Positions 12,564 through 25,881 of a DNA stretch of 64,000 nt are shown here, piece by piece. Source of the DNA: Ipomoea triloba (taxonomy: Eukaryota > Streptophyta > Magnoliopsida > Solanales > Convolvulaceae). The notes beneath the pieces were generated by a model. It did no database searches and was not told the DNA's origin. It was given only the letters and a program-made list of their open reading frames with translations. The stretch lies in NCBI RefSeq assembly GCF_003576645.1, contig NC_044924.1:18814977-18878976 (forward strand), written 5' to 3'. Each line of letters opens with the position of its first letter. Within the stretch, counting starts at the first letter, position 1. The position numbers were made by a program, and so were the translations under genes.

Positions 12564-14236
12564 TGTGACACCCCTAAATTTTCACGCTGAGATAGGCATA
12601 AACTTAATATAAAAGCTAGCAAATATCAGAACTAACAACATAATAAAGCGGAAGCAAACTAATACTCAAAAGGGTGTCATGCCACATCTAGGCAAATCCG
12701 AACCTAGATGCACAAGCTAAGAATCCACAATACTAATCCATAAGAAAACACAACTGAAATAGTCAATACATAAAACATAGTCTAAGGCACACATCCCTAA
12801 AAAACATCTAAACAGTCCACTAGACTAAGCATAGAACTAAGTAGATCTATCTCTAGCGCGCTCTCGGCTCAATCTACTCCATACTTGGAAAATAGTTAGG
12901 AAAATATTAGCAAAGAAATGCTAAGCAATCAACCACTCACACTCGTGAGAAATACATAGTATATCATAGGTTGTAAATAGGTTTACATACACGTATAGAA
13001 TATACGCACCAACGAAACTGTTCTTTATTCAAATCAAATGACTCAACAACAACAAGCTGAATGAATCACAAACCAAAGACATTTCCAAATGAATCCAGTA
13101 CCAAGGAACGAATGCATAAGACATCAGTTCTATAACAAGATACCAACTGAGTCACAACTTCAACAGAACAACCACAAGTGAAACCAACCAAACACAATCT
13201 CACATCACTCTCTCTCTCAAAGTGACCCCAAACTACAAAACAAAGGATAAGATCCAACCCACAACCACCAAACCACCATACCAATATCACAACACAGAGG
13301 CATAAATCCCAACAACAAACGCATATAATGCCCATTACCATAGAGGCGCAAAGCCCGACCACAGAGGCATATAATGCCCATTACCACAGAGGTGCAAAGC
13401 CCGACCATAGAGGCATAGAATGCCCATTACCACAGAGGCGCGAAGCCCAACCACAGAGGCATATAATGCCCATTACTACAGAGGCGCAAAGCCCAAATAA
13501 CTCCTCTCAATCCCAACCACAAGTAAAGCCATAATTCCACCAACCACTTCCAAAGGATATCAAAGACATAAGAAGCCAAAGAATTACTCAACCAACAATG
13601 CTCAACTCAGAATATGAACACAGTACATACTCAGGATAATAACCAAAGAATCAGCCAACAACACTAACTCAATAAGTCAAGATAAATGACCAAAGATCAT
13701 GAATAATTACTCAACAATCAAGGTGAAATACTCAACAATATGTTGAAGACACATTCTAGAATCAAAGATGAAGAAACAGAGTCAACAGGCCATAAAATAG
13801 CTACTGGAACAGAACCATAAATTGAACTAAAGGAATACCTTGGCGGAACACCATGTACCACCACAACCATCCGCCCCAACTAACGGAACTCCTCACGAAA
13901 TTCCCTAGTCCGCCGTTATCTTCTACGAGAAGGAACAGGGCCGCCCAGCGGAGTCCCACCTTCGGCCACTCTACTCCACCAGTACACTTGTGGATCACCA
14001 AGGCAGGACACATTATACCACTTGAACGCACCGCAAGTGCAATCCCAACACACTAACTCCCAAACCAGAACAGAATACACGATAATCCAACCCAGAATAC
14101 ATAATATGTTCACATTACACAGATTACACATCTTAGAGGTCAAATAATACATGGACTCCATAATAATAAATACTCATACTCATCAAGATGAAAGGATAAT
14201 GAACACAAGTCCAAAGATCCACAAAATAGATTCAAC
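12564..14236 (-). repeat. Solo gypsy LTR 'B', left part
   Basis: Starts TGTGACACCCC and continues at 29763-31430, where it ends GGGGTATTACA. The two parts total about 3.34 kb, with no internal gypsy region between them, so this is a solo LTR on the minus strand. Flanks GTATG (12559-12563) and ATATG (31431-31435) are the target duplication with one change. Its transcript-strand 3' third holds a minisatellite at 13321-13500. Its sequence is homologous to LTR 'C' nested inside it. No coding region recognised. Confidence 0.88.
13321..13500. repeat. Minisatellite, 46-bp unit, in LTR B
   Basis: About four diverged units, each holding two half-units that begin AGAGGCATATAATGCCCATT and AGAGGCGCAAAGCCC. 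LTR C has a related but differently sized array at the same relative position (15046-15250). Confidence 0.9.
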
Positions 14237-16681
14237 TGTGACACCCCAACTTTTCACAAGCCGAGATAGCTAAACTTTAACACAAAAGCTGTCTATCTCA
14301 ACTATCAAACATAACATAGCGGAAGCGATTTATAACCTAAGGGGTATCATGCCACATCTAGGTAAGAAAAGCACAGCCTAGATGCATAGGCTAACCAAAA
14401 CTGAACCAACTGTATAGATATAAATCCTCAAAACATATCCATCATAACAAGAATCTAAACAAGAGTATATGAAATCTCAACAATGGCACACAGGCCCAAA
14501 CATAAAGGCTAAAACATCAACAACTAGTCTAAGCTTCCTCATAAAGATAAGCTCTAACGCGCTCTCGCTTAGACTTATTGCATACCTGGAAAACATACAA
14601 AGACTTATTGCATACTTGGAAAACATACAAGAAACCATTAGCAAAAGACTGCTAAGCAACCACCACTCACACCCGCAAGGAAATACATATATATATAAGT
14701 TTGTAAATAGGTTTACACACCCATATAGAATATATGTACACCAACGAATTGTTCAGCATTTAAAATCGGATACTCAACAACAATACGCTGAATAAAAGAT
14801 AAACCAAGACTTCTCAACAATATCAATATTCAATTGAATTGCACGAGGCAACAAGATATCAACAGAATCAAGAATACTCATGGACGACCAACAAGAATAC
14901 ATCCAAGAATAATTAACAACCAACGAGATACGATATAACTCAAAAATCAAGTAAAGAGACCAAACAGACCTCAACCTAAGGATAAGTACTAACCATTACC
15001 CTCCAACCAACACAACAACCATCATACCAATCATCAAAACCATACTCAGTTCGCAGAGGCAAATAATGCCCGAATCACAAAGGCAAATCGTGCCCAAATA
15101 CATAGAGGCAAATGGTGCCCAAATACGTAGAGGCAAATAGTCCTCAAATACACAAATGACAAATAGTGCCCATATACACAAATGGCAAATAGTGCCCATA
15201 TACACAAATGGCAAATAGTGCCCATATACACAAATGGCAAATAAAGCCCCAAAATACACAAGGATACTCAAAGATCCATCATCCACATCCAACCTCAATC
15301 TCAGCCCAAGAACAACCACCCAGAGTGTTCATCTCAGATTATGAACACAAACCAACTCCTAGATAATATAATCAAGGATTCAACCAAACAAGAGACTCAA
15401 AAGATAGACCAAGAGATAGGAATAAATACTCCAAAGACATGGTAAGATACCCAACAAAATACTCCAACAAAGTTCAGAACAAAAGGGGAAACAACCAAAC
15501 AAACAGACCACATAATAGCTCACTGGAATAGAACTCCCAGCAGAACTAACGGAACTCCCCAACGGAACACCGGCCTCCGCCACTCTCCTCCGCACGAAGG
15601 GAGCGGACCTCCTCAGCGGATCCCTCTCTTCCGCCAACCCCCACCGTAGTCTACTTACGGAAGACTCTAGCGGGACACATTATACCGCTGGGGTACTCCG
15701 CAAGGGCAAAACCAAACCCCAGATCACAGACTCAGATAGAATACCCAATGTTCATATCAGAATACAAAAATAGGATCAGATTGTTCAGATTACAACTTCC
15801 AGAAGCCAAATAAACAAGGAATCCATAGCAATAAATATCTATAAGCATCAATATGCAAAGGATCAAGAACACAAGTCCATAATCCATCAAAATGACTTCA
15901 CAGACAACAACAAATAGGCTAACAGCAAGGAAATCATCATGATTCCAACACACCAAATATTATCATAGATTGAGAGTGTGAAAATAGATTTTAGTGGACA
16001 TGGTGGTTACCTCTTGAAGCTCATTAATCCAAAGCAACACCAATCCTAAGCCCATCTCATAAGCTAGGTCCATAATCATGAACCTGAAGATTAATCAATC
16101 TAATACCATCACTATGACTTCTATAACAATAACGTTAATATTCCTAATCGACCCATAGTCGATGCTCAAAGGCTAGTCAAACCATAATCCTCATTAAACA
16201 TTAATAGGGATTACTACTTAAACTATAATATTAAGCATTAGGATTACTAACTACTAATAACCCAATAATATAACCACTAATCCTTAGTTACGTACTAGTG
16301 CCATAATTTAAAGCTTAAAGGAGGGAGTTACCTTAAAAATGAACATGCTAATTCAAGGCAGGATTCGAACCCATACCCTCCAACTCAAGTTATAGATGCC
16401 CTACCACCACACCACATCATTTCTTCTATTATGTTGTGCCAACAATGGGGTAAATCCAGCAACCATCGCCAGCTATCATCACAGCCGCATGCAACTGCTC
16501 AAACCAAACGGCGAACGAGAGTCCGTCACCGCTGTCCGCCACCCACACCGCTGCATTCTGCTTGCTCCGAACGGGGAGGGGCCATGTCGCTACCGTTCTG
16601 CTCGGAAACAGGGATGAAGCTCGCCATTGCTCTGCTTTGCTTGTTCTCATCGACGGGGACGTTATTGTCGAACTTCACCGC
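14237..16681 (-). repeat. Solo gypsy LTR 'C', left part
   Basis: Starts TGTGACACCCCAAC and resumes at 29034-29762, ending GGGGTATTACA. Total is about 3.17 kb. Flanks TCAAC (14232-14236) and CCAAC (29763-29767) form a target duplication with one change. It belongs to the same family as LTR B: the first 150 bp align well, including GTATCATGCCACATCTAGG. It was later split by the Sirevirus at 16682. A 31-bp direct repeat lies at about 14570-14632. GC-rich sequence near 16440-16680 has short frames without recognisable domains. Confidence 0.87.
15046..15250. repeat. Minisatellite, ~31-bp unit, in LTR C
   Basis: Roughly seven units built on CAAATGGCAAATAGTGCCCA. The last units are almost identical and the first are diverged. 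Frames across it give repetitive peptides that are not genes. Confidence 0.88.
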
Positions 16682-17555
16682 TGTTGGTACAAAAATAATT
16701 GATTTTATGTACTTGTCATATATTGATCCATGAAAGGAAGAAATAAGTTTTTGATGTAATTAACATGCACGCATACGTGTTTGGCACAAAAGAAAAGAAG
16801 AAGAAATACAATGCAAGGATGTGTATGTGGCACAAAATGCAATGAAATGGGAAAATGCAATGCATGCGTATGTGAATGTCTGGAGCAGATGAAGAGTGTG
16901 TGAGGAGTCTGGCAAGTGGCAATCAAAGAATTATTCTTAAAAACATTGTGTGAACCAGATTATTTCTCTCTCCCATATTCATGCAAAGTGTCTGAACATG
17001 GGATGGACTTCCTAAAAACAAGGCTCTACAAACACTATAAAAGGGGAGTCTTGTAATGAGATCAAAGTGAAGTTTCAGGGAGTAACAATTCAAGAGTCAT
17101 TGACTACACAAAAGAAACTTCAAATGTTCGGGACTAGAAACGAGTACTAAATTTGGAGAAGCAGCTCCGCGCAGTACTAGTACACCTTGTGTCAAAATCC
17201 AGGTTGGCATACAATTTGTGTAATTGATAGATTAACTCAAATTGTATTAAAAATTTTCTTACTGAGTTATTGTATAAGGTTGGCGTTAAAATAGGTGGTA
17301 GGCCTAGTTTTGTAAATCGGTTGAACCTTGTACTTGTAAAAACCAGCGGGTTGATCTAGTGGAAAATTTTGGGCGTGGCCCCGCAGATTAGGAGTGTTCT
17401 CCGAACTGCGTTATTAAATGATTGGTGTGCTTATTTGGTGCGTTCATATTTTTACATTATATAATTAGGGGTATTATCAGGAGTAATTGTCTCTTATCTA
17501 ATTCCCTAGTTAAATATAGCGTATATTCGTTGGAAGTCTGCATTACATTCTTACA
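16682..17555 (+). repeat. Sirevirus 5' LTR
   Basis: TGTTGGTAC...TTACA, 874 bp, followed by the primer site. It matches the 3' LTR over its whole length with scattered substitutions. Confidence 0.96.
17036..17044 (+). promoter_or_regulatory. TATA box of the Sirevirus LTR
   Basis: CACTATAAAAGGGGAG, a strong TATA match in the middle of the LTR, present also in the 3' LTR near 28514. Transcription would start about 30 bp downstream. Confidence 0.65.
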
Positions 17556-17557
17556 AT

Positions 17558-17569
17558 TGGTATCAGAGC
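17558..17569 (+). other. Primer binding site (initiator Met tRNA)
   Basis: TGGTATCAGAGC, 2 bp after the end of the 5' LTR. Confidence 0.95.
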
Positions 17570-17627
17570 GTGTGTCGCTTAATTTGCTAGCGAGATCCTA
17601 GGGATCCTCGAGAAGTTGTTTTGCAGG

Positions 17628-20600
17628 ATGGAAGAAGGTGCATCCATTACACGACCTCCACTGTTAAAGGGAGTCAGTAATTATGCCTACTGGAAGGCTA
17701 GGATGAAAGCCTTTATAAAATCTTTGGACGAGGAGTGTTGGGATGCCGTTGAAAATGCATGGACTCCACCCATGATAATAGTCGAGAATGAAGAAAGGAA
17801 GAAACCCGTCAGCCAATGGATTGTAAACGAGAAGAAACAGTCGTCAGCAAACAATAGGGCCATGAATGCTATTCACAGTGCACTTGGACCAGATCAATTT
17901 GTGCTAATCTCAGCCACAGATGTTGCAAAAGTTGCTTGGGATGCACTGATGAATCATTACGAAGGTACAGGACCCGTCAAAGTCTCAAAGCTACAATTGC
18001 TCATGACCAAGTATGAAAATCTGAGGATGGAAGAAATTGAAACAGTATCTGAGTTCAGTGCTAGGGTAAAAAACCTAGTAAACAACGCACAAAACTTGGG
18101 TGAACCATTTGAGGAAGAAAAAGTGGTTCGAAAAGTTTTGAGATCCCTACCCTCGAGGTTCAAGATGCAAGCTGTTGCTATAAAGCAATCAACAGATCTA
18201 AAAACTCTAACGTTAGATGCTTTAATGGGAAATTTGCAGACTTTTGAATTGGAAATGGATGAGGAAGATAGGTACCTAAACAAGGACAACAAAGGGGTTG
18301 CATTTGACGCTATGGTACCTGCAAGAGCTGACTCCGATACAGAAATGAACGATGTCATGGTCATGTTGTCTAAGAAGTTTGGAAAAATGCTAAGAAAAGC
18401 TAAAGGACAAGGAAAGCTGAAACTGAATAACAAAGGAGCTGGAACTGGAAATACTCAAAAACCAAGAGGTCAAAATCAAGATTTCAAGTCCAAGGGCGTT
18501 CAGTGTTATGAATGTGGTGGTTATGGACATATTGCAGCAGATTGTGGAAACAACAAAGGTAAGATATCGTACACACTTACCTGGAGTGATTCTGACGATT
18601 CTGACAATGGTGAACCAGCAGAACCACAGACAGGAAATTTTGTTGCATTCCATGGAAATATATACCACCCTGATGACGTTGAAGAGCGTGCAAACTACGA
18701 AAAGTTCTTCAAAATTCCATATTTTGTAGACGACAGTGAAGTAACAAAAGACTCAAATCAGGTGCAGCCTATCACACAAGAGGTAGCTGAGGAGATACAG
18801 ACCGACGATGAGGATGTTGACCTTGCAGAAGCTTATGAAGAGCTGTACAAAAACTGGTACAAGGTAAGTAAGCTGAACCTTAAGTTAATTAAGAATGTTA
18901 AGTCTCTAGAATTGGAAAATTCAGCCCTAAAGACCTCTGTAGAAGAACTTAAGATTGATTTAGATACGAACGTTTCAAATGAACAATACCTGCAAAAAGA
19001 AAAATCAGCACTAAAAACATCAGTAGAAAAACTTAAGACTGATTTAGATGCGAAAGTTTCAAATGAACTATATGTGCAAAAGGAATTGGAAAGTTTCAAA
19101 AAACGTATCAGAATGTTGAACACATGGACTAATAGTCTAAATGAAATTCTTCAGTCCCAAGGGAACAACCATAACAAAGCAGGTCTAGGATTCACAAGCA
19201 GGCAGGGAAATCATAAAACCGCATGGGTGCCCGAAACGAAGTCCAGGAGGAACACAGAAGGCATAAGGTACATAAACGGATTTCTTTACAAAAGATGTTT
19301 CAGATGCACCATGAAAGGCCATGGTTGGAGAAGCTGCGGACAAATCAAACCACGACAGGTGTGGAGACCAAAACAAATCTGCATGACAACAAAGATCGCA
19401 ATGACAACAAATATGTCAACGTCATGGTACTTTGATAGCGGTTGCTCTCGACATATGACAGGTAATGAAGAATTTTTGAGCAATATAGTTGAGGATTGTG
19501 CTGGGCATCTCACATTTGGAGATGGTGAAAGAGGTAAAATCATCGGCCGAGGAACCCTAAATGCAGAAGGTATGCCAAAACTCAATGATGTTTACTTAGT
19601 AGAAGGGCTAAAAGCAAATCTGATTAGTATTAGTCAACTGTGTGATCAGAATATGCTAGTTAGATTTACTAAAGAAAATTGCAAAGTTTATAATTCTATT
19701 ACCTGTGTCATGAAAGGGGTCAGAACCACAAACAACTGTTATATAATAAAATCTGTACTTGTGTGCAATAGCTCTTTAACAGATGAAACTGAAATTTGGC
19801 ACTACAAGCTTGGGCATTTAAACTATCAAGACATGCACAAATACTACAAGCTTGGGCATTTAAACTATCAAGACATGCACAAATTGTACAAGCTTGGGCA
19901 TTTAAACTATCAAGACATGCACAAATTGGTACATTATGAAGCTGTGAGAGGGATACCACACCTCAAATTGGTACATTATGAAGCTGTGAGAGGGATACCA
20001 CACCTGAATATCAAGGGAACTACGAATGTTTGTGCACTACCACACCTGAATATCAAGGGAACTACGAATGTTTGTGCACCATGTCAACTGAATATCAAGG
20101 GAACTACGAATGTTTGTGCACCATGTCAATGCGGCAAGCAAACAAGGGTGTCTCACAAAAGATTAGCAGACATTCCTACAACTCATGCTCTTGAACTCCT
20201 TCATATGGATTTGATTGGACCAACTCAGGTAGAAAGTCTCGGAGGAAAGAGGTACGTATTTGTTTGTGTAGATGATTTTTCTAGGTTCACATGGATTGAC
20301 TTTCTAAGAGAAAAATCAAATACTTTTGGAGCTTTCACAAACCTGTGCTTGCGTTTACAAAATGAAAAAAATAGTTCAATACATAAAATTGTCCGGATAA
20401 AAAGTGATCATGGTCGTGAATTTGAAAACTCTGCTTTCAGTAACTTTTGTGATACAACAGGCATTTTGCATGAGTTCTCGGCTCCTAAAACTCCGCAACA
20501 AAATGGAGTTGTAGAAAGGAAAAATAGGACTCTACAAGAAATGGCTAGAGTTATGCTGGTTGCGAAAAACTTATCACAACGATTTTGGGCAGAAGCCATG

Positions 20601-20714
20601 AATACAGCGTGTCATATTACTAACAGAGTTTTTATTAGAACAGGTACCAAGAAAACGTCATATGAGATCTGGAAAGGTAGAACTCCGAACCTAAAATATC
20701 TTCATATCTTTTGA
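17628..20714 (+). pseudogene. Sirevirus gag, protease and integrase (first part of gag-pol)
   Basis: Polyprotein from the ATG at 17628 (MEEGASITRPPLLKG). It has a UBN2-type gag (about residues 60-210), a zinc knuckle CYECGGYGHIAADC (293-306), a coiled-coil stretch with two similar heptad-rich units (about 404-494), a second knuckle CFRCTMKGHGWRSC (557-570), protease (YFDSGCSRHM, Asp603), a GAG-pre-integrase domain, and the integrase core. Integrase catalytic residues Asp861, Asp927 and Glu963 are present with the expected 35-residue gap. TGA at 20712-20714 ends the frame shortly after the core, where homologues read on. Residue numbers after about 730 are inflated by 70, because five 42-bp duplications (19801-20145) add in-frame copies such as YKLGHLNYQDMHK that are probably not in the genome. 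Confidence 0.92.
19801..20145 (+). repeat. Stacked 42-bp duplications (likely assembly artefacts)
   Basis: Three overlapping groups of perfect tandem copies: starts at 19801/19843 and 19845/19887, then one junction near 19922-20005, then two near 19995-20133. Each has a period of exactly 42 bp. They cover three consecutive stretches of pol that are normally unique. Confidence 0.85.
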
Positions 20715-21308
20715 AGTATTTGTTACATCTTGAATGATAGGGAACCGAGAGGAAAATTTGAAGCCAAGAGTGATAAAGGCATATTTCTTGGATACTCATT
20801 AAACAGCAAAGCATATCGTGTTTTCAACAAAAGAACAAATGTAGTGATGGAATCAGCAAATGTCACAGTCGAAGATGCACTACTGAAACAACAGCAGACA
20901 GAAGATGATGAGCCTGTGCATACATCGAGTCCACACGAACAAGAAAAGAACTGTCAAACTCAGACCGAAGTTACTAAAGCTTCCTCAACTAGAACTCAGA
21001 GAAATCATCCTATTGAAAATATCATCGGAGATATGAGCGCTGGAATCAAGACCAGAGATAAAGAGAAGAAAAGTTATCGTGAAATGCTGGGATACTCTTG
21101 CTACATATCTATGATTGAACAAAAAAATGTCAATGAGGCACTAAAAGATGAGTTCTGGATCAATGCTATGCAGGACGAGCTACTGCAGTTCGAAAGAAAT
21201 CAAGTATGGGATCTAGTGCCCAAACCTGAGAATGTAAATGTCATTGGTACAAAATGGATTTTCCGGAATAAGTCGGATGAAAACGGGATTGTGATAAGGA
21301 ACAAATAA
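20715..21308 (+). pseudogene. Sirevirus integrase end and reverse transcriptase start
   Basis: The frame continues directly behind the TGA at 20712. It shows the copia integrase C-terminal pattern (REPRGKFEAKSDKGIFLGYS), a charged linker, and the reverse transcriptase N-terminus (NEALKDEFWINAMQDELLQF). A TAA at 21306-21308 interrupts the conserved stretch just before LVAQGYSQ. The same two stops are present in both following copies (22096-22696 and 23484-24084), as expected if these are one sequence printed three times. Confidence 0.88.
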
Positions 21309-21464
21309 AAACTAGTTGCTCAAGGTTACAGTCAAATGGAAGGAATTGACTTCGAGGAAACTTTCGCTCCTGTTGCAAGATTGGAGTCAATTAGACTTCT
21401 AATCTCAATTGCGTGCTCAATGCAAATTAAACTGAAACAGATGGATGTCAAGACAGCATTTTTG

Positions 21465-24240
21465 NGATACCACACCTGAATATCAAGGGAACTACGAATG
21501 TTTGTGCACCATGTCAATGCGGCAAGCAAACAAGGGTGTCTCACAAAAGATTAGCAGACATTCCTACAACTCATGCTCTTGAACTCCTTCATATGGATTT
21601 GATTGGACCAACTCAGGTAGAAAGTCTCGGAGGAAAGAGGTACGTATTTGTTTGTGTAGATGATTTTTCTAGGTTCACATGGATTGACTTTCTAAGAGAA
21701 AAATCAAATACTTTTGGAGCTTTCACAAACCTGTGCTTGCGTTTACAAAATGAAAAAAATAGTTCAATACATAAAATTGTCCGGATAAAAAGTGATCATG
21801 GTCGTGAATTTGAAAACTCTGCTTTCAGTAACTTTTGTGATACAACAGGCATTTTGCATGAGTTCTCGGCTCCTAAAACTCCGCAACAAAATGGAGTTGT
21901 AGAAAGGAAAAATAGGACTCTACAAGAAATGGCTAGAGTTATGCTGGTTGCGAAAAACTTATCACAACGATTTTGGGCAGAAGCCATGAATACAGCGTGT
22001 CATATTACTAACAGAGTTTTTATTAGAACAGGTACCAAGAAAACGTCATATGAGATCTGGAAAGGTAGAACTCCGAACCTAAAATATCTTCATATCTTTT
22101 GAAGTATTTGTTACATCTTGAATGATAGGGAACCGAGAGGAAAATTTGAAGCCAAGAGTGATAAAGGCATATTTCTTGGATACTCATTAAACAGCAAAGC
22201 ATATCGTGTTTTCAACAAAAGAACAAATGTAGTGATGGAATCAGCAAATGTCACAGTCGAAGATGCACTACTGAAACAACAGCAGACAGAAGATGATGAG
22301 CCTGTGCATACATCGAGTCCACACGAACAAGAAAAGAACTGTCAAACTCAGACCGAAGTTACTAAAGCTTCCTCAACTAGAACTCAGAGAAATCATCCTA
22401 TTGAAAATATCATCGGAGATATGAGCGCTGGAATCAAGACCAGAGATAAAGAGAAGAAAAGTTATCGTGAAATGCTGGGATACTCTTGCTACATATCTAT
22501 GATTGAACAAAAAAATGTCAATGAGGCACTAAAAGATGAGTTCTGGATCAATGCTATGCAGGACGAGCTACTGCAGTTCGAAAGAAATCAAGTATGGGAT
22601 CTAGTGCCCAAACCTGAGAATGTAAATGTCATTGGTACAAAATGGATTTTCCGGAATAAGTCGGATGAAAACGGGATTGTGATAAGGAACAAATAAAAAC
22701 TAGTTGCTCAAGGTTACAGTCAAATGGAAGGAATTGACTTCGAGGAAACTTTCGCTCCTGTTGCAAGATTGGAGTCAATTAGACTTCTAATCTCAATTGC
22801 GTGCTCAATGCAAATTAAACTGAAACAGATGGATGTCAAGACAGCATTTTTGNGATACCACACCTGAATATCAAGGGAACTACGAATGTTTGTGCACCAT
22901 GTCAATGCGGCAAGCAAACAAGGGTGTCTCACAAAAGATTAGCAGACATTCCTACAACTCATGCTCTTGAACTCCTTCATATGGATTTGATTGGACCAAC
23001 TCAGGTAGAAAGTCTCGGAGGAAAGAGGTACGTATTTGTTTGTGTAGATGATTTTTCTAGGTTCACATGGATTGACTTTCTAAGAGAAAAATCAAATACT
23101 TTTGGAGCTTTCACAAACCTGTGCTTGCGTTTACAAAATGAAAAAAATAGTTCAATACATAAAATTGTCCGGATAAAAAGTGATCATGGTCGTGAATTTG
23201 AAAACTCTGCTTTCAGTAACTTTTGTGATACAACAGGCATTTTGCATGAGTTCTCGGCTCCTAAAACTCCGCAACAAAATGGAGTTGTAGAAAGGAAAAA
23301 TAGGACTCTACAAGAAATGGCTAGAGTTATGCTGGTTGCGAAAAACTTATCACAACGATTTTGGGCAGAAGCCATGAATACAGCGTGTCATATTACTAAC
23401 AGAGTTTTTATTAGAACAGGTACCAAGAAAACGTCATATGAGATCTGGAAAGGTAGAACTCCGAACCTAAAATATCTTCATATCTTTTGAAGTATTTGTT
23501 ACATCTTGAATGATAGGGAACCGAGAGGAAAATTTGAAGCCAAGAGTGATAAAGGCATATTTCTTGGATACTCATTAAACAGCAAAGCATATCGTGTTTT
23601 CAACAAAAGAACAAATGTAGTGATGGAATCAGCAAATGTCACAGTCGAAGATGCACTACTGAAACAACAGCAGACAGAAGATGATGAGCCTGTGCATACA
23701 TCGAGTCCACACGAACAAGAAAAGAACTGTCAAACTCAGACCGAAGTTACTAAAGCTTCCTCAACTAGAACTCAGAGAAATCATCCTATTGAAAATATCA
23801 TCGGAGATATGAGCGCTGGAATCAAGACCAGAGATAAAGAGAAGAAAAGTTATCGTGAAATGCTGGGATACTCTTGCTACATATCTATGATTGAACAAAA
23901 AAATGTCAATGAGGCACTAAAAGATGAGTTCTGGATCAATGCTATGCAGGACGAGCTACTGCAGTTCGAAAGAAATCAAGTATGGGATCTAGTGCCCAAA
24001 CCTGAGAATGTAAATGTCATTGGTACAAAATGGATTTTCCGGAATAAGTCGGATGAAAACGGGATTGTGATAAGGAACAAATAAAAACTAGTTGCTCAAG
24101 GTTACAGTCAAATGGAAGGAATTGACTTCGAGGAAACTTTCGCTCCTGTTGCAAGATTGGAGTCAATTAGACTTCTAATCTCAATTGCGTGCTCAATGCA
24201 AATTAAACTGAAACAGATGGATGTCAAGGCGTGCTCAATG
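21465..24240 (+). repeat. Two extra identical copies of a 1,387-bp pol segment at single-N joins
   Basis: After N at 21465 and again after N at 22853, the sequence restarts at GATACCACACCTGAATATC and runs to ACAGCATTTTTG. The copies encode identical proteins, including the same two stop codons. Identity, the lone N and the adjacent 42-bp duplication (24187/24229) point to assembly looping rather than tandem duplication in the plant. Confidence 0.88.
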
Positions 24241-25503
24241 CAAATTAAACTGAAACAGATGGATGTCAAGACAGCATTTTTGAATGGATACCTAAAAGAA
24301 GATGTCTATGTCGCTCAACCAAAGGGCTTTGACCTAAAAGAAGATGTCTATGTCGCTCAACCAAAGGGCTTTGAGGATCCAAAACATCCAGATCATGTCT
24401 ATAAACTGAAGAAAGCTCTCTATGGGCTAAAGCAAGCTCCAAGAGCCTGGTATGAAAGGTTAACGGAATACCTAGTCAACAAGGGCTACTCAAGAGGAAG
24501 TGTTGACAAAACACTGTTCATCAAAAGGTACGGTTCCGATTTAATTATTGCTCAAATCTATGTAGATGACATAGTGTTTGGTTCCACGTCAGATATATAT
24601 ACTGACAATTTTGTCGATATGATGAAAGGAGAATTTGAGATGAGCATGGTGGGTGATTTATCATATTTTCTAGGCCTCCAAATTAGACAAACAGATAGTG
24701 GTATGTTTGTCTCTAAAACTAAATATGCTCACAATCTTGTAAAAAGATTCGGACTAGACACCAGCAAAAGTGTTCGCACTCCTTTTCCTACTCATATAAA
24801 ACTTCATCGAGATGACGATGGGAAGTCTGTTGATCCAAGTGCATATAGAAGCATGATTGGCAGTTTACTGTATTTGACAGCTAGTAGACCTGACATAAGT
24901 TTTAGCGTTGGTGCATGTGCAAGATATCAGGCGAATCCAAAGGAGTCGCATCTAATCGCAGTCAAAAGAATCACAAAGTATGTTAAAGGTACCTTGGAGC
25001 TGGGGATTTGGTATTCAAGCGAATCCAGCACCCAACTAGTTGGCTTTACTGATGCTGACTGGGCAGGTAACATCGATGATAGAAAGAGCACGTCTGGAGG
25101 CTGTTTCTTTCTAGGATCAAATCTTGTATCTTGGCTAAGCAAGAAACAGAATTCTATTTCACTGTCTACTGCCGAGGCTGAATACATCGCTGCAGGAAGC
25201 AGTTGTGCTCAATTAATATGGATGAAACAAATGCTTGCTGATTATGGAATTGCACAACAGGTAATCACTCTATACTGTGATAATTCTAGTGCGATAAGCA
25301 TAACAAAAAATCCAGTTCTTCATTCCAGAACGAAACACATAGATATTCGACATCATTTCATTCGTGACCTTGTGGACGATAATATTGTTTGTTTAGATTT
25401 TGTGCCAACAGGGGATCAAATTGCAGACATTTTTACTAAGGCGTTGGACGGAAATAAATTTGAGGAATTACGGCACAAACTTGGGTTGTGTGCGTTGCGA
25501 TAA
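24085..25503 (+). pseudogene. Sirevirus reverse transcriptase and RNase H
   Basis: Continues the polymerase behind the TAA at 24082-24084. It contains [17 protein letters not shown], the TAFLNGYL region, the catalytic YVDD at 24559-24570, and the copia RNase H ([19 protein letters not shown], then [11 protein letters not shown]), ending at TAA 25501-25503. The open stretch from 24112 is otherwise intact. Two 42-bp perfect duplications (24187/24229 and 24290/24332) add 28 residues, which breaks the spacing of the palm domain in the printed sequence. They are probably artefacts. Confidence 0.92.
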
Positions 25504-25881
25504 TTCGTACTTTTGATATATCTATATACATTTCAAATTTTTTTATTTTGTTTATACATTTATATTTTTATCACTTATTTTCGTTATTTATTTTTTGTTA
25601 TGTTTTTACGTGATTTGTATTTCTATTCGGGTTCATACTTTCTTTACAATATAACATATATGTATATATATATTATTTTTTTTTTGAATTTCTTTTGTTA
25701 GTTGGTGTTTGCATATATCTCTAACTAGTTTCCTTTTTGGATTCAAATTCCTTATTTTTTTCATTTCTTTCTTCCTTTATTTCCTTTATTGTTCTGTTTT
25801 GTTTTCCGTCTCAGACCTACACGACCAGCGACGGATTCACCGATTTTTTTTCCCTTTTCTTCTCTCCATCGCACCCGCGCC
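25504..25881 (+). other. T-rich spacer between pol and the extra ORF
   Basis: Strongly T-rich sequence ending in a pyrimidine run and CGCGCC before the ATG at 25882. Such a tract could serve as a splice acceptor for a subgenomic message of the next ORF. No other feature is seen. Confidence 0.4.

Noticed and set aside
13321..13500. CRISPR-like regular repeat array
   Set aside because: Units are contiguous and diverged with no unique spacers. It is a minisatellite in a plant LTR.
16396..16733. Small ORFs at the Sirevirus target site
   Set aside because: They overlap in several frames, one runs into the Sirevirus LTR, and none has a homologue or domain.
19801..20145. Protein tandem repeats (YKLGHLNYQDMHK and others) as a novel domain
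   Set aside because: Perfect 42-bp DNA duplications at every case point to assembly joins, and the segment is single-copy in related integrases.
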